Positions 11,913-22,559 of a stretch of 64,000 bases of DNA are shown piece after piece. The stretch spans positions 2,480,001 through 2,544,000 of the forward strand of contig JAPNXP010000014.1 of the NCBI GenBank assembly GCA_028753945.1. The letters are read 5' to 3'. A model generated the notes under the pieces. That model was given only the letters and a program-made list of their open reading frames with translations, did not search any database and was not told where the DNA came from. This DNA comes from Hexactinellida sp. DTS-2022 (taxonomy: Eukaryota; Porifera; Hexactinellida). The stretch's first letter is position 1; each line of letters begins with the position of its first letter. A program made the position numbers and the translations under genes.

Positions 11913-12018
11913 TGAAAAGTAAGTATTTATAGTCAGGCATACTAAAAGAAATACATGCAATGAGTTTCAGGCACAAATGATTTGTTAAATGAATTTATTT
12001 TCAATCAATCAGATTGCA
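11913..12018 (-). promoter_or_regulatory. Helitron Rep gene promoter and leader
   Basis: The minus strand has the CTGCAATCTGATTGATTGAA block, a CTTTTAGTATGCC block and a TATAAATAC box at about 11925-11933, some 65 bases before the ATG. The same arrangement precedes the second gene at 5377-5487. Confidence 0.6.
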
Positions 12019-12179
12019 GGCTCAAGTTAGCTAATCCAACAAACCCTCGAATTTAATTGGCTAACATATTTTGTCACCTTCAAATGTGAATATTTCTCTT
12101 CAAAAACCAATAGATCGTTGTCGCAGTATAAAATTACCCTTGTATACAAATTTTCAGCTTTCTGGGACTCGTAGTCTTT

Positions 12180-12276
12180 CCAATTAATTCTGGACAAACA
12201 AACAAACAAACAAACACACAAACAAACAAACACACAAACAAACACACACACAACAATTCCTCTTTTTATATATAGA
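12180..12276 (-). other. Helitron 5' terminus with TGTTTG/TG-rich tract
   Basis: The minus strand begins TCTATATATA after A, then GAGGAATTGTTGTG and a long (TGTTTG)n/(TG)n tract. The ORF read through it is low-complexity. A related 5' end occurs at 23138 on the plus strand. Confidence 0.75.
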
Positions 12277-12350
12277 TTAAAAAGAAATATTTAGCAATAT
12301 GTCACTGAAAATATTTGATTAGAATGTAGAAAAATTATTATGCAACTCAC

Positions 12351-12662
12351 ATTACTTGTAAACTCCCTTCCTTGGTCGTGTTGAATAATATCGGGTAATC
12401 CCATATCGAGGTAGATATCCTTAAGATTCTGGATTTCTTCTTCTGATGTCTTCGACTTGAGAGCGCGCACTGCAACGTATTTGCTCAGATAGCAAACAGT
12501 GACTAAAATGTGTTTATATCCATCTTTGCTCTCAGAGAAATCACATATAAGGTCCATCCCTATATGTTTCCACGTTTTAGACGGAGGTGGGATTGGTTGG
12601 AGCTTCTTTTGCGGTTGTGGTGGCAAGGCCGCTGTCATCTGACATGTATGGCAAGTCCTTAC
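12351..12662 (-). CDS. Integrase gene exon: zinc Cys pair and start of catalytic core
   Basis: The exon holds the CHTC pair that closes the HHCC zinc module, then the core start with WKHIGMDLICDF (first catalytic Asp) and ends just after a second Asp-containing block (DIIQHDQGREF). Borders are a TAAAG acceptor and a GTGAGT donor on the minus strand. No reverse transcriptase is nearby on this strand, which separates this gene from ordinary LTR elements. Confidence 0.7.
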
Positions 12663-13665
12663 CTTTAGTATACAAGAAAGTCATTATAATATGGCATTTT
12701 TTAATAATTTTTGTATTAGTTACAGCATCGATATCTAATTACACCATTATATAAAATTCGTAAATGGTTGATTAAAGTTAACTGAACATTATAAAAATAA
12801 AATATAAAAACAATTTGGGATCTTGCGAAATCATGTTAGTTGCTATTAGTCGTCAAAATAAAATGCTTTACTAATTAGACAATCTAGAACTTATTACGAT
12901 TACAGCACATGGATGATTCAACTCAAATGTTCCACTAACACTGCATTCTAATGCTATTTTGGGATGTACGTATATCAATTAGAATAGAAATATAATAGAA
13001 CTCGATTAAGGCGTACCAGCCTTGGGAAACAAGACAAAGTACGTACTAACCGAAGGTATGTCTTATCCGTATGCATAATCCACAGGTCGAAATGCTGACT
13101 TGTTGAATTGTGTAAACAAGATATAAAGGGTATACAAGTCTTCAAACATACTCAACGATAATATAAAAGTATTTGGTTGTCACGTACTCTGACAATCAAA
13201 ACACTAACGGAGTTCTGCTGACAATTTTCTAGAGTACGTACTAGCAGAATTTAGTTGGGAATAGAAATTGGTATGTCTGATTCCGTGATTCGAGTATGTA
13301 CTGTACTGAATTGATAATTGTACTGAATTGATAATTGCAATGCAATTTACCCAGTAATTGTAAAATAAATCAAATGAATATATCTACATAACATTACAAA
13401 TTGATTTTCATTGAAAATAAATCGAACTAATAGTAGGTTAAGGGATAATCGTTAGGAAATAGGCAAATTTTTCGTGCAGAAGTCAAAGATTAGATTGGTT
13501 GAAGTTGCAAAATGAGGACAAGGATGATCCAGTTGGCTATTATTTGAAAAGTAACTACTTTTTCCTATTTTGAGTAGATAAGTTACCCTTATTAATTAAG
13601 CAATTTTATTCGAAAGACATCAAATAGAAATTGTTCAAATAAATTTCATTATCATATTAACTAAC
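12663..13665. other. Intron of the integrase gene, about 1 kb
   Basis: The stretch is AT-rich and without coding signs. It holds a short element-like piece near 13000-13250 (GAACTCGATTAAGG ... CGTACT) that recalls Tc1/pogo MITE ends, but I could not set borders. Confidence 0.45.
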
Positions 13666-13839
13666 ATAATCTCGAACGTCAATGTGCATGCCTGTCCATG
13701 TGTATCTTTGCTGAACTGAATGAAGAGTGGTGTGAATCCCTGGATGACCAACTTGGTCATGGAACCTTTGATAAATATCATCCAGCAGAGACTTCAATGG
13801 AACTTCCAAATCTGTTTCTGTACCTCCCAGTTTAACTCT
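13666..13839 (-). CDS. Integrase gene exon: H2C2 zinc module (histidine half)
   Basis: The exon reads IYQRFHDQVGHPGIHTTLHS and on to RYTWTGMHIDVRDY, the standard first half of the integrase zinc-binding domain (H-x3-H). A CTTAG acceptor and GTTAGT donor flank it, both in phase 0. An intron-split integrase that begins with a YPE-containing exon, lacks reverse transcriptase and is linked to an OTU exon points to Ginger-type DNA transposons or their domesticated relatives (KRBA2, GIN1). From memory of the family, some Ginger elements carry extra protease domains; I cannot confirm that here. Confidence 0.75.
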
Positions 13840-14035
13840 CTAAGGACAAGATTTATTAAAACTATTAAATCAAATATAGTAGAACCTGCTAAGTAATAAG
13901 GACCAGGAAAGAACAGGGAAAAATGGCCGTTATAGACAAGTAACCGTTATACAGTGGCGTATTTTTAATTAATATATAAATAATGGGATTATCTATTAGT
14001 ATAGCGAGTCATTTTTGGGGTTAAAAAAATCTCAC

Positions 14036-14182
14036 CTTGAATAGTGTGTCGGATTCTGCAATGAAATAGGAGGACAGTTTTCTTTTGTGATTCCATCTTG
14101 TTTGCCGTGAGACTTGTACTGTCTCCGGATATTTTTGTTCGCGAAGAAACTGAATAATTTCTTGATACTCTTCTGAATTCAT
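14036..14182 (-). CDS. Integrase gene first exon
   Basis: ATG at 14182 opens 49 codons (MNSEEYQEIIQFLREQKYPE and onward to SDTLFK) and ends at AAG|GTGAGA. The short N-terminal helix followed by a YPE motif and a basic RWNHKRK stretch is what precedes the zinc module in Ginger/KRBA2-type integrases. A decayed copy of this exon with its upstream DNA lies at 15790-16120. Confidence 0.6.
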
Positions 14183-14216
14183 TTGAAAATCAGAATAGAA
14201 ATGATTGATTATTTGG

Positions 14217-14262
14217 TTTGGTTTGATTAGTTTGTTTGTTTGTTTGATTGATTGTTTGATTG

Positions 14263-14295
<33 letters not shown>

Positions 14296-14470
14296 GTTGT
14301 GATAGTTGTAGACAAGGAGACTAATATAATTTACCTTATATAGTTGCGACTCAGAATACGACAGCGTCTCAAAATACCACAGTCTAATTTGTAATAGCAC
14401 ATCCATGGTGTATAGAGTGTATCATATAGGCGTCTCAAAATACCACAGCGTCTCAAAATACCACACAACA
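14217..14470 (-). promoter_or_regulatory. Upstream region of the integrase gene with (GATT)n and a 20-bp-class repeat
   Basis: A (GATT)n/(GTTT)n tract covers 14217-14292. Beyond it, ACAGCGTCTCAAAATACCAC recurs two to three times up to 14462. The whole arrangement is repeated in diverged form at 15930-16120, so it was part of the duplicated unit. A promoter role is inferred only from position. Confidence 0.4.
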
Positions 14471-14877
14471 GGCCTAAGTAAAATAGCAGTGCTATTCACT
14501 ATAGTCTGCCCCACTAATTTTGAAAATCATTGTCCATGCTCTCTATTGAAATGCATTTCGGGCATATGCAATTCTAATATCTGTTCCAAACAATTCCATT
14601 AAGATGCTATGCAGAACGATTATTCAATTAATCTGCAGGATCGTTCTTATGCATAGATACAATGTCCTTAACTTTATTGAAATTTGAGGGAATTCCAAAA
14701 TTCCTTCTTGGATTGACTCTTTATCTCTCCGTTCTCCAAAACATTTTATCGAAGAAGCAAGACAGATTTTGTTCTGCACAACACGAGTGAATACTATATA
14801 GTCTATTTACAACCGATATTACGGTATCTTCATTTTTACTTTTCTTATAGGACACCATTATCACTTGATGTACTATA

Positions 14878-15216
14878 CAGTACATCCTAGCTAAACCGAA
14901 CCTCGCTAATCCGAACCCTCGCTAATCCAAACAGGAGATCCCAAATATTTTTCTTAAAAAAGTGGGAATTAATCATAAATATCTGTATATTACATTGGAT
15001 TATACAAAATAGGTCTCAGACAAGTATTTCAGGTAGTATACTACTTGTTTTGTTTGGATTATAAAGATTTGGACAAGTTTGGTTCGGATTTTCGGGGTCT
15101 CATCTTATAGATGCCTATATAAATTGTATTACTTCACTAATCCGAACGATTTCACTAATCGGAACTGAATTTTTTGGAATCGGAACACCTCTGTTCGGAT
15201 TAGCGAGGATGTACTG
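14878..15216. mobile_element. Tc1/pogo-type MITE, family A
   Basis: The element starts CAGTACATCCTAGCTAAACC and ends with GGATTAGCGAGGATGTACTG, flanked by TA on both sides. Internal copies of GCTAATCCGAACC recur near both ends. A second copy lies at 41509-41837. Confidence 0.8.
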
Positions 15217-15789
15217 TACCACTCTATATTATTTGATGATTAGCAATAACTTACTTAAATTATTGTAATGGCGAATATTGACCGATTGGCAATAATTTGG
15301 TTTATTGGCTTTCATAATTGTGTAAATGTGCAAATTCTTGTACAAACAACAATTTTAAAACGTGATATAATTTAAATTTTAAATTATAACTTTTATATCT
15401 TGTAAAAATGACACTATAAACCATGGATAAACTATAATATTTTATTTGAAGCACAAGTATATAATCCAAAGTTGACTACTTTGCTAGATTTAATTAAATA
15501 CCTCTTTTGCAAAAGTTAAAGTGGTTCGGCCAAAACTGGACGCTCTTGTAATTTACTACAGCAAATACAAATTGGTGGCAATTGTCGGCTCAGTCGAATC
15601 TCGTGTTATGTCTCTGGTACTGTAGAATCTATTAATTAATAACTACCAGCCAAGGGATGGGTTACAATGGGCGTTGTGTACAGTTGACTCTAAGAGTATA
15701 CATTATGTACAATTTCCGCATTTTTAAATTTTATATACATAATCGGATTACTATTTTTCTTTTTCGCATTAATTTTCATTTTTACAAAG
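15217..15789. other. Spacer, no gene seen
   Basis: The DNA is AT-rich with no coding sign that I trust. Confidence 0.5.
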
Positions 15790-16120
15790 TTAATCGATTC
15801 TCCAATGAAGCAAGAGAACATTTCTACTTCTTATTTACATCTTGTTTGCTATTAAGCTTGTGCTGCCTCATGATATTTTTCTGCACGAATAAACTAGATT
15901 TTCTTTCTACTCTTGGATTCATTTCCAATAGGAGTATAAGTGATTGATTGATTTACTTTGATTGAATGATTGATTATTGTCATAGTTGTAGACGTTGAGA
16001 ATAATTACTTTTACTTATATACTTTGACCTCAAAATATGTCATTATTATTTATAATAGCAGCCATGATTATAGATGTATCATATAGGCGTCTTAAATTAC
16101 TACAGCGCCTCAAAATATAT
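15790..16120 (-). pseudogene. Decayed second copy of the integrase first exon and upstream DNA
   Basis: The minus strand keeps the order seen at 14036-14470: a first-exon-like segment (MNP... with GCAAACAAGATG), a GATT-rich tract, a CATAGTTGTAGAC block and a TATAGGCGTCT block. It no longer codes. It marks a tandem duplication of about 1.7 kb offset. Confidence 0.6.
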
Positions 16121-16176
16121 CCATAAATAGCAACACCTTTTGCATTTGAAGTAGATGCTCTTGAATTAATCAATTA

Positions 16177-16564
16177 CCTTATTATAGGAAATTAACGCTC
16201 CATGAAATTTACGCTAATTTCTCCAAATCGCGTTAATTTCCTTCGCGTTAATTTCATGGAGCGTTAATTTTCCATGACCTTAATTTCCTGCTATTTAGCA
16301 AAATTATACAATGGATGGACAAACTTCCGAGCTACATATTTTAAGATGTGCAACTAGTTTGAAAGGATATACCATGTCTATCAAGTAGATTGGAAGCCTT
16401 TTTGGGCACAATAATAATATTAAATCAGGAGATTAATAATCCTGAATTTTTATTCGTGTTAATTTCATGTATTTGAAAATGTTCAGCTCCAACTCGCTTT
16501 AATTTCATTGTGCGTTAATTTCCTTAGCGTTAATTACATGGCGCGTTAATTTCATATAATAAGG
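16177..16564. mobile_element. TA-flanked MITE with GCGTTAATTTC repeats
   Basis: The ends are CCTTATTATAGGAAATTAAC and GTTAATTTCATATAATAAGG, flanked by TA. Inner copies of the GCGTTAATTTC block lie near both ends (388 bp in all). It stops 35 bp before the coiled-coil exon that follows. Confidence 0.8.
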
Positions 16565-16598
16565 TACCTTTTCTGTATATACTATTTCCATTAATTAG

Positions 16599-16927
16599 GT
16601 GGAGAAGTATTGAATGAAGAATCTTTTTCTATTCCAGAAGAATATAGTCCTATTCTTCAGGAAAACCTTAAATTACAAGAAGAAAAAAATAAATTACTGA
16701 CTCTCAATAACTCACTTGAATCACAGGTCAACATAATGCAAGCAGATTTGGAAGTTTTTCGAATTAAAATCAATGATTTACGACAACAAGAATCTCAACT
16801 TACAGAGAAGAATATTAGTATGGAAGCAGAGATTAAAAGATTAAAAAATTCAATATCAGATGGTAGAGAAGATCTTAGAAATGAACCTGAGGTATTCTTT
16901 GGATTTACTCGTACAGAAATGGCCCAG
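16599..16927 (+). CDS. Orphan coiled-coil exon
   Basis: An open stretch lies between an acceptor (TCCATTAATTAG) and a donor (GCCCAG|GTTTGT). Its 109 residues form a long heptad coiled coil (LQENLKLQEEKNKLLTLNNS ... ESQLTEKNISMEAEIKRLKN), ending EPEVFFGFTRTEMAQ. That end recalls the helix-turn-helix start of some DDE transposases (lrfyTGl...), where a coiled coil often follows a THAP domain. No partner exons are seen nearby. It may belong to a host gene instead. Confidence 0.45.
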
Positions 16928-17640
16928 GTTTGTCAATTCGCCTACCTAATGACCTTATGATGTTTTGAAATGAAATATTTAATTAGCTCATTATATAGAT
17001 AGTGAGTTTAACACCCCTAAGACAATTAAATTCAAAGATTTTGTTATTGTATAATACTTAATTTTGTTTATGTAGATAGCCATGTTAAAGTATCTACTAA
17101 CGTTATCATCGTGCTATATACGTCAACTGTATGTAACTAATTATTGTTCTTTTTGAGGTAGTGTACATAGAGTTTGCCTTCAGTTATATCGGCGATTAAT
17201 TTACAGCCTCCTACCACATGACTAAGGGAACTTTTCATAATGATTCCAGTTCTCACTCTAAAATGACAAAATATTTCATCAAAAAATAATGATTTCACAT
17301 GATGCTCAAATATAATGTTATAAGTTGCTAATTTAGTAAATTATCCTATTTAATTCTCCAGATTTAATCCTCCAGCGGGACTTGAAGTTCCAACTGTACT
17401 GAAATTTATACGATTTAAAAAAAAAAGATCTCATACTAGAAATTTGAATTTTTAAATTAATGGGGAATCAAGTTCTAACAAATTACTTAATAAAACCTAT
17501 ATTGATCTAGTACACTATTAAATTATTTTTTTTGAGAGAAGAAGTTTAATATATCCATTGACATGTACATAGTTAAAAGGTCAGTACCAATATATATAAA
17601 GTACATAGGATTGCAGTACAATAAAATAATTAATCAAAGA
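16928..17640. other. Spacer, no gene seen
   Basis: AT-rich DNA without coding signs; if the exon at 16599 is real this would be intron. Confidence 0.4.
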
Positions 17641-17654
17641 GGGGGGGGGGGGGG
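17641..17654. repeat. Poly-G tract
   Basis: A run of 14 G lies just downstream (on the minus strand) of the LINE-like fragment that ends at 17679. Confidence 0.9.
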
Positions 17655-17678
17655 AAGTGGAGGTGTTTATACGAGAAG

Positions 17679-18077
17679 CTAGTCCTGGTTAGAGAGACTC
17701 TCCGCAAGTATTAAGTCGATAGGGTGATCATCTTCTATTGGATTCTTTGTCCTTCCAATACGACTGCCCCGTATGCATAAAATTGCAGAACGGAGTAGTG
17801 CGAAAGAGAGGTGTGTGCGCAGCCAATAAACTGTTCGGCTGTAAGATTGTTTCTTTTTGATGGCGAGCATCGATGCTAGACGATTGTAGAAAATGTTTGC
17901 TGTCTGTCCCATTCCGCCACAAGCAGAGAATACTAAAGGTGTGAAAGATGACTTTTCAACTTCAAGCACCCGTTGTTGATATTTTCTACGTTTTTCTAAC
18001 TCATGAGATCTATAAACCTTGGATAGTTGGCGGGAACGATTCGTCCCTGGCGTATGGATTTTGTTCTGCCGCGACAC
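17679..18077 (-). pseudogene. C-terminal fragment of a retroposon-linked protein (LINE-like)
   Basis: The minus strand reads about 130 codons with SFTPLVFSACGGMGQTANIF and LRTHLSFALLRSAILCIRGS, a block I know as the very C-terminal part of reverse-transcriptase ORFs common in cnidarian and other invertebrate genomes (SFTPLVFS..GGMG......RLA..LA.K...Y......LR..LSFaLLRSaimClRGSR). No reverse transcriptase domain remains in front of it. Its first codons overlap a Helitron 3'-end-like sequence, so the fragment could have been caught by a Helitron. Confidence 0.55.
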
Positions 18078-18101
18078 TACCTTTCAAGCGACACGCACTA
18101 G
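18060..18101 (+). mobile_element. Helitron-like 3' end fragment
   Basis: GTTCTGCCGCGACAC, then CAAGCGACACGCACTAG and T, matches the 3' ends at 25030 and 58101 (GTTCTGCCGC..AGCGACCTAGC.AGC...CGC.CTAG|T). Only about 40 bp can be matched. Confidence 0.5.
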
Positions 18102-18928
18102 TATATATTCACTCAACTCAAAGTTAGAAACGGAAAATAATTAATGCATTTAGTGCCCTGGAGACAATATCCATTTCGTTATGTCCGACTTAGTTACAAC
18201 GGGTGACTGTAATGAAAACATGGGATTGTTAATTTAATTTTTAACCAACTAATGAATCATATGGCTATTGTATACAAATTTATTGTAAATGCCTACCAAT
18301 AAATTTTTGAGATTTCAGAATTTATCACGCATCACTAAATAATTTCATAATGACTATTCGGGATGCCTACATAATTTACACTTCAATTAATAATAACGCA
18401 ACTGATAGTGCTAAATTATTTCCTTAATACTTTTCGAACACGGCCCCGATAACAATTTCGACAGACTCACAGTGGCATGAAACGGTCAATTACTGGAAAT
18501 ATTATATTTCTGTTGCCGCTAGCTTAATCAACCTATAGTCAACCTATAGTTACCTATAGTCAATCACTCCTAAGATGCGATTGTCACCACCAAATTTTGA
18601 TATGGCTATTATTAAGTCATCGTTTGATCCCTGGAAATATAATTCGAGTTGAAATTATTCCATGCTCATCATCTAGCTAAAGGGAACCTAGTAGCTAATT
18701 TAATTTGTTTTAGTGAAAACTTTGATGGTTGAGCTGATGATCATCCTAATTCCATTGACAGATGAAATTTTGTGCTACAAATCGGATACCTTCGGACTTG
18801 TTTCTAATACAAAATTGATAAGCTTGAGAATTATTTATCCCCAAATATGATAGACCTAATAATATTTTTATAGCATAATGACTAGTACAATATTGCAATT
18901 TCAAAATATTTTAAACGATTTATTATGG
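18102..18928. other. Spacer, no gene seen
   Basis: No coding region or clear repeat found, apart from a short AACCTATAGT direct repeat near 18530-18560. Confidence 0.45.
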
Positions 18929-19345
18929 CAAGGCTGGATTCGGTTAACCGGCTAACCGGTTTACCGTTACTGACATCGGTTAACGGTTAGAGATTTTATT
19001 AACCAGTTAGCCGGTCTTTGAATATCAACAGAGTTATTGGGAAATTAATAAATAAAGTATCATTTTTTTTGAATTTATCATAATATGTTAGTCCTAATCC
19101 ATTTCTCATCACCACTTAATAAATTTTCTTAGACAACATTGATTTAAATTTACCTAAAGCACAAAATGTATCAGTTAATATACTTATGCGGTAATACTTT
19201 ATACAGCTGAGTCTTATTCTATAGTATAATCAAATTTATATAAAGGATTTATTGTATTGAGTAGGATGGGCAGTTAACCGGTTAACCGTGGCGAGAAATC
19301 GAATTGTAACTGTAGCCTCAGATCGGTTAACCAACCCCACCCTTG
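18929..19345. mobile_element. hAT-type MITE rich in GGTTAACC
   Basis: The ends are CAAGGCTGGATTCGGTTAAC and GGTTAACCAACCCCACCCTTG (reverse complement CAAGGGTGG...), and ATTATGG lies at both flanks. GGTTAACCGG blocks recur inside. The flanking match is 7 bp, one short of the usual 8. Confidence 0.7.
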
Positions 19346-20334
19346 ATTATGGAAATAAATTGAAAAGCCACTAAAAAAATCGGACAAATACGGTTTCTGA
19401 ATATGTTTATCAAAAGGACACTTGGGCGCACTTGACCGGATGAAATAAGAAATAATTTGTTGCAAAATTGATTGGGCATTCGATTAGGCATAGTGAGACA
19501 ACACCCCACTAAGCTGCACATAAATAATTCCTGTGCTCAAAGTGAATCAATTGAAAATAATATAGTAGAGAAATATCCTTCAATATCAAAACGTTCAACT
19601 ATTTCTCCAATGCTCAGCAATTAAATAAGCATTGAATTTTATATCTAGCACTAATTAGAATAATAAACTTTTCAAAACTTGATTAATATGCATATAATAT
19701 TCATGTGGGTAATGACGTATTGAAAGCCGCAAATTGTTAATTTCAAAATGGAATTTGAGACCAAGTTTCCGATTCTATTTTTGACTAAATTTACAACCTT
19801 GGGGGTGCAAGGGAGTAAATGATAAATTTTCGTACAATAGCCTTTCAGATTGATTAGAATATTTATTTATTCTAATGATCCTGATGGTCATATTCAATCG
19901 ATGCTATTTAGTCCAACTGATAATCCTAAGAACCGTGATTTTGAGGAAAACATTGACAAAGAGAGACGCAAACATTTATGAGATCGACTCATAGATGCTT
20001 AAAATATCGTTTGCAATCTTTATTGGTTAGTATCCATTCAATTGTAGTAGATAATGAGAATGAGAATCCGAAAATGGTTGCGGCCTGTTCTCACATTGCC
20101 TAAAATCTTTAATTTTGGTAGGATCAAAATGTGTCAATAAATCATTGATACAGGTATTGTCGCTACAGTCAATCGGATCCCAATTGAAAACATGTCCCTA
20201 CCTCTTTGATTCCATTGAGATCGGTTTGAAAAGGTATGTCGATTGTATAGACACCATGTAAACTTAGCACGCGAAAATTTCTCGGTTTCAGGTCCTTCCA
20301 CTCGACATGGTGGCGTTGGAAAATTCTATAGAAG
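19346..20334. other. Spacer, no gene seen
   Basis: No coding sign or clear repeat found in this AT-rich stretch. Confidence 0.4.
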
Positions 20335-20545
20335 ATTATTAATTAAACTGTTCAGGGATTCCTCGAAAATTTGAACTCATCATACTATCCTGGAGAAGTA
20401 CTGATTTGCGATGGACTTGATGGTTCGGACACACTTTCACAGGATCTACCACATAAAGTCGTAACAAAAAGTATTCTTATTCTTGACTTTGAATGTCTTT
20501 CAATGCAAATTGAGAAATATATTCATATGGAAAAAACTGTATCAT
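20335..20545 (+). pseudogene. RAG1-like transposase relic C (first catalytic Asp region)
   Basis: The plus strand reads GFLENLNSSYYPGEVLICDG followed by LDGSD, then TKSILILDFECLSMQI. The same order occurs in relic A (RILSTLNPLDDEEYP, VADGLDGSG, TKNFIIFCFKPISI). The CDGLDGSD block lines up with the first catalytic Asp of RAG1 (SCDGMGDVSE). Only about 60 residues are recognisable and the flanks are closed by stops. It differs a good deal from relic A, so it is an older or separate lineage. Confidence 0.55.
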
Positions 20546-22002
20546 TTTTGCAAGGAAACATAAGTGATATTTCCTGCAAAGGTTCCATTCGAAAATGTAT
20601 CACTTACTGTACATAAATATTTCGCGTTCATTGGACTTAATTTAACACATATGTAACAATGGGAAAGGACTCAAAGTTTTTCAAGAAAAAAGCTAGGTTC
20701 CTCTAGTGAATATATTTTTAGATTCTGTACACTTCTATTAGGAAAACCCTCTTTTTATTTTTTTTTCGGGAGATTTACCCTTGATAGATAGGCCAGAGTA
20801 TATGTCATTGAATTTTATATCTATTTTTGATTTAGGTGAAAAGATCAAAGTTGTAGATCTGTTAAAATATCTAATTTGCCAAGATATTTAAGTTTATCAG
20901 AAAGAAAAATCAAACCATCGATTTTGGGTAACACATAATTTTTGCGAATATCAGTCTTACTTTTGTTAGTGATTTTCCTGCTCCTAACAGTGTAGTATGC
21001 TGTACTTTTGCAGATTTAAAAAATGGTCCTACGTGAAAATTAATATTATTTGTGACCTTTGAAGTGAATACTCGCATATAATGGTTACTCTTAAGATTAA
21101 TCCCAATCAGGTCTTCATCTCATTTGGGTACGCATTAAGCACCCAGAGTTGCGCAATATTTATCAAATAGTTTCTAGGGCGCATATCCAGGCATTCAACT
21201 AGGTAAATTTTAGATTTAGTATTCTTTGGGTGCGTGCGACTGTTTAATCAGAGGTGCGAAAATTTATGAAGGCTAAATGAAGAACTGATCAGTATAGAAA
21301 TACCTTATTCTACATTTTGAACATTTTGTGGCCCTGTGCTTATTCTCCTAATCTAGCACCTTCCGACTGACTAATTACTATACAGTAGAATCTAGTTACT
21401 ACAAACACAACGGACGATAACAATTTGTTCGCTTTACCCGGAGTACGTATAACTGGAGTAATACCCATTAAATAAATAATTCTGAAGTTGTGGTCTCTTC
21501 GGAGAGATAAAACCTAGTGACATCGAGTAAAATGAATTTAAATGGAATATATAAACTTGGTTTACACGGTTGAACAGTTTATTCGGGCTAAACGATGTTA
21601 TCTCAAACAAATTGAACATAATATATGCAACTCTCTGCATTTTTGCTAGTTTGGATATAGGATGCTATATACAGCTATGCAACTTTGCGAATAGAAGGCG
21701 AGTTTTCTACTTTTAACGATATTCATACTTCATGCTAAATTCTGCATTTAAATGTTTATTATTTCCATAGTGGAATCGGTATTTGTATCCTAATATCATA
21801 CACTACTTTAATACAGAACTGTAGCCTGCTAACTCGGGTCCTGGAACTTGGGTACATTGTGTCTTATTGATATCTCGTAATCCGCTAATGTTAGACGCAG
21901 TCAATTGGTCATATTGCCTAATCTCAAATATTTGTGGAATGTGAGTTTTGCGGTTTCCACACCTTATCCATATATGGTAATAATATCAAATTCTCTACTT
22001 CA
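20546..22002. other. Spacer; one partial Tc1/pogo-type end
   Basis: At 21381 TACAGTAGAATCTAGTTACT resembles the pogo-type MITE starts at 43770 and 36315, and a GCTTTACCCGGAGTACGTAT block is shared with 60085-60110. No matching right end was found. The rest shows nothing. Confidence 0.4.
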
Positions 22003-22559
22003 GTTAGAGCATAGCTTACTATATAAAGGCCATTTCACTGCTTAGGACCAGGGATAAGATAAAGGCGGGTTATTTTTTTATAACTAACCAATTAGCCTGA
22101 ATTTGTCTGATTAACACTAGACTCATTATATCAACTACACATATCAAAGTAGTATATATGGTTCATAGTTATCTCCCAACATAAATTCAAGCTCAACTAT
22201 ATTATTACATGCAAAGTAGATAATAGAATTATGAAAAATAAGCAAATATTTATAGGAATTTCTTATGATATTCTTTGGGGCAGGTAGTAGGAACAATATG
22301 GTTCTTTGCCTTGTTGCTGTTAAGTAACATTTGGCTACTGTTGTTAATTTAAAGTAATAAATTGATTTTCCTTCTGTACTAAGCAATCTATACACTCATC
22401 AACGAAGTCTTCGCACTTTTCACTATCGAGTTTTAGGAGAGGGAGTTGCTTGAATCCTATTGAAAACATAATTGTAAACCTTTTCCAAGGTGTAAACACC
22501 ACATTTAGCACCTATTGGAAGGGCCATTTTAAGCAGCCACAATCAAAAGGCCAATCAAG

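Larger units (their letters stand above)
4669..12276 (-). mobile_element. Helitron, autonomous type, broken, inserted in an intron
   Basis: The 5' end on the minus strand is TCTATATATAAAAAGAGGAA after an A, then a TGTTTG-rich tract. This is a common Helitron 5' end. The 3' end is put at about 4669, after a run of GC-rich hairpins (4680-4765) in otherwise AT-rich DNA; it lacks a clear CTRR and is less sure. Inside are a Rep-helicase-OTU gene and a second small gene. Helitrons move by a rolling-circle mechanism and insert between A and T. Coding breaks are small indels, about seven, which suggests recent death or indel errors in the assembly. Confidence 0.8.

Noticed and set aside
12027-12251. 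Cys/Val/Phe-rich minus-strand ORF
   Set aside because: It is read through the TGTTTG/TG tract of the Helitron 5' end.
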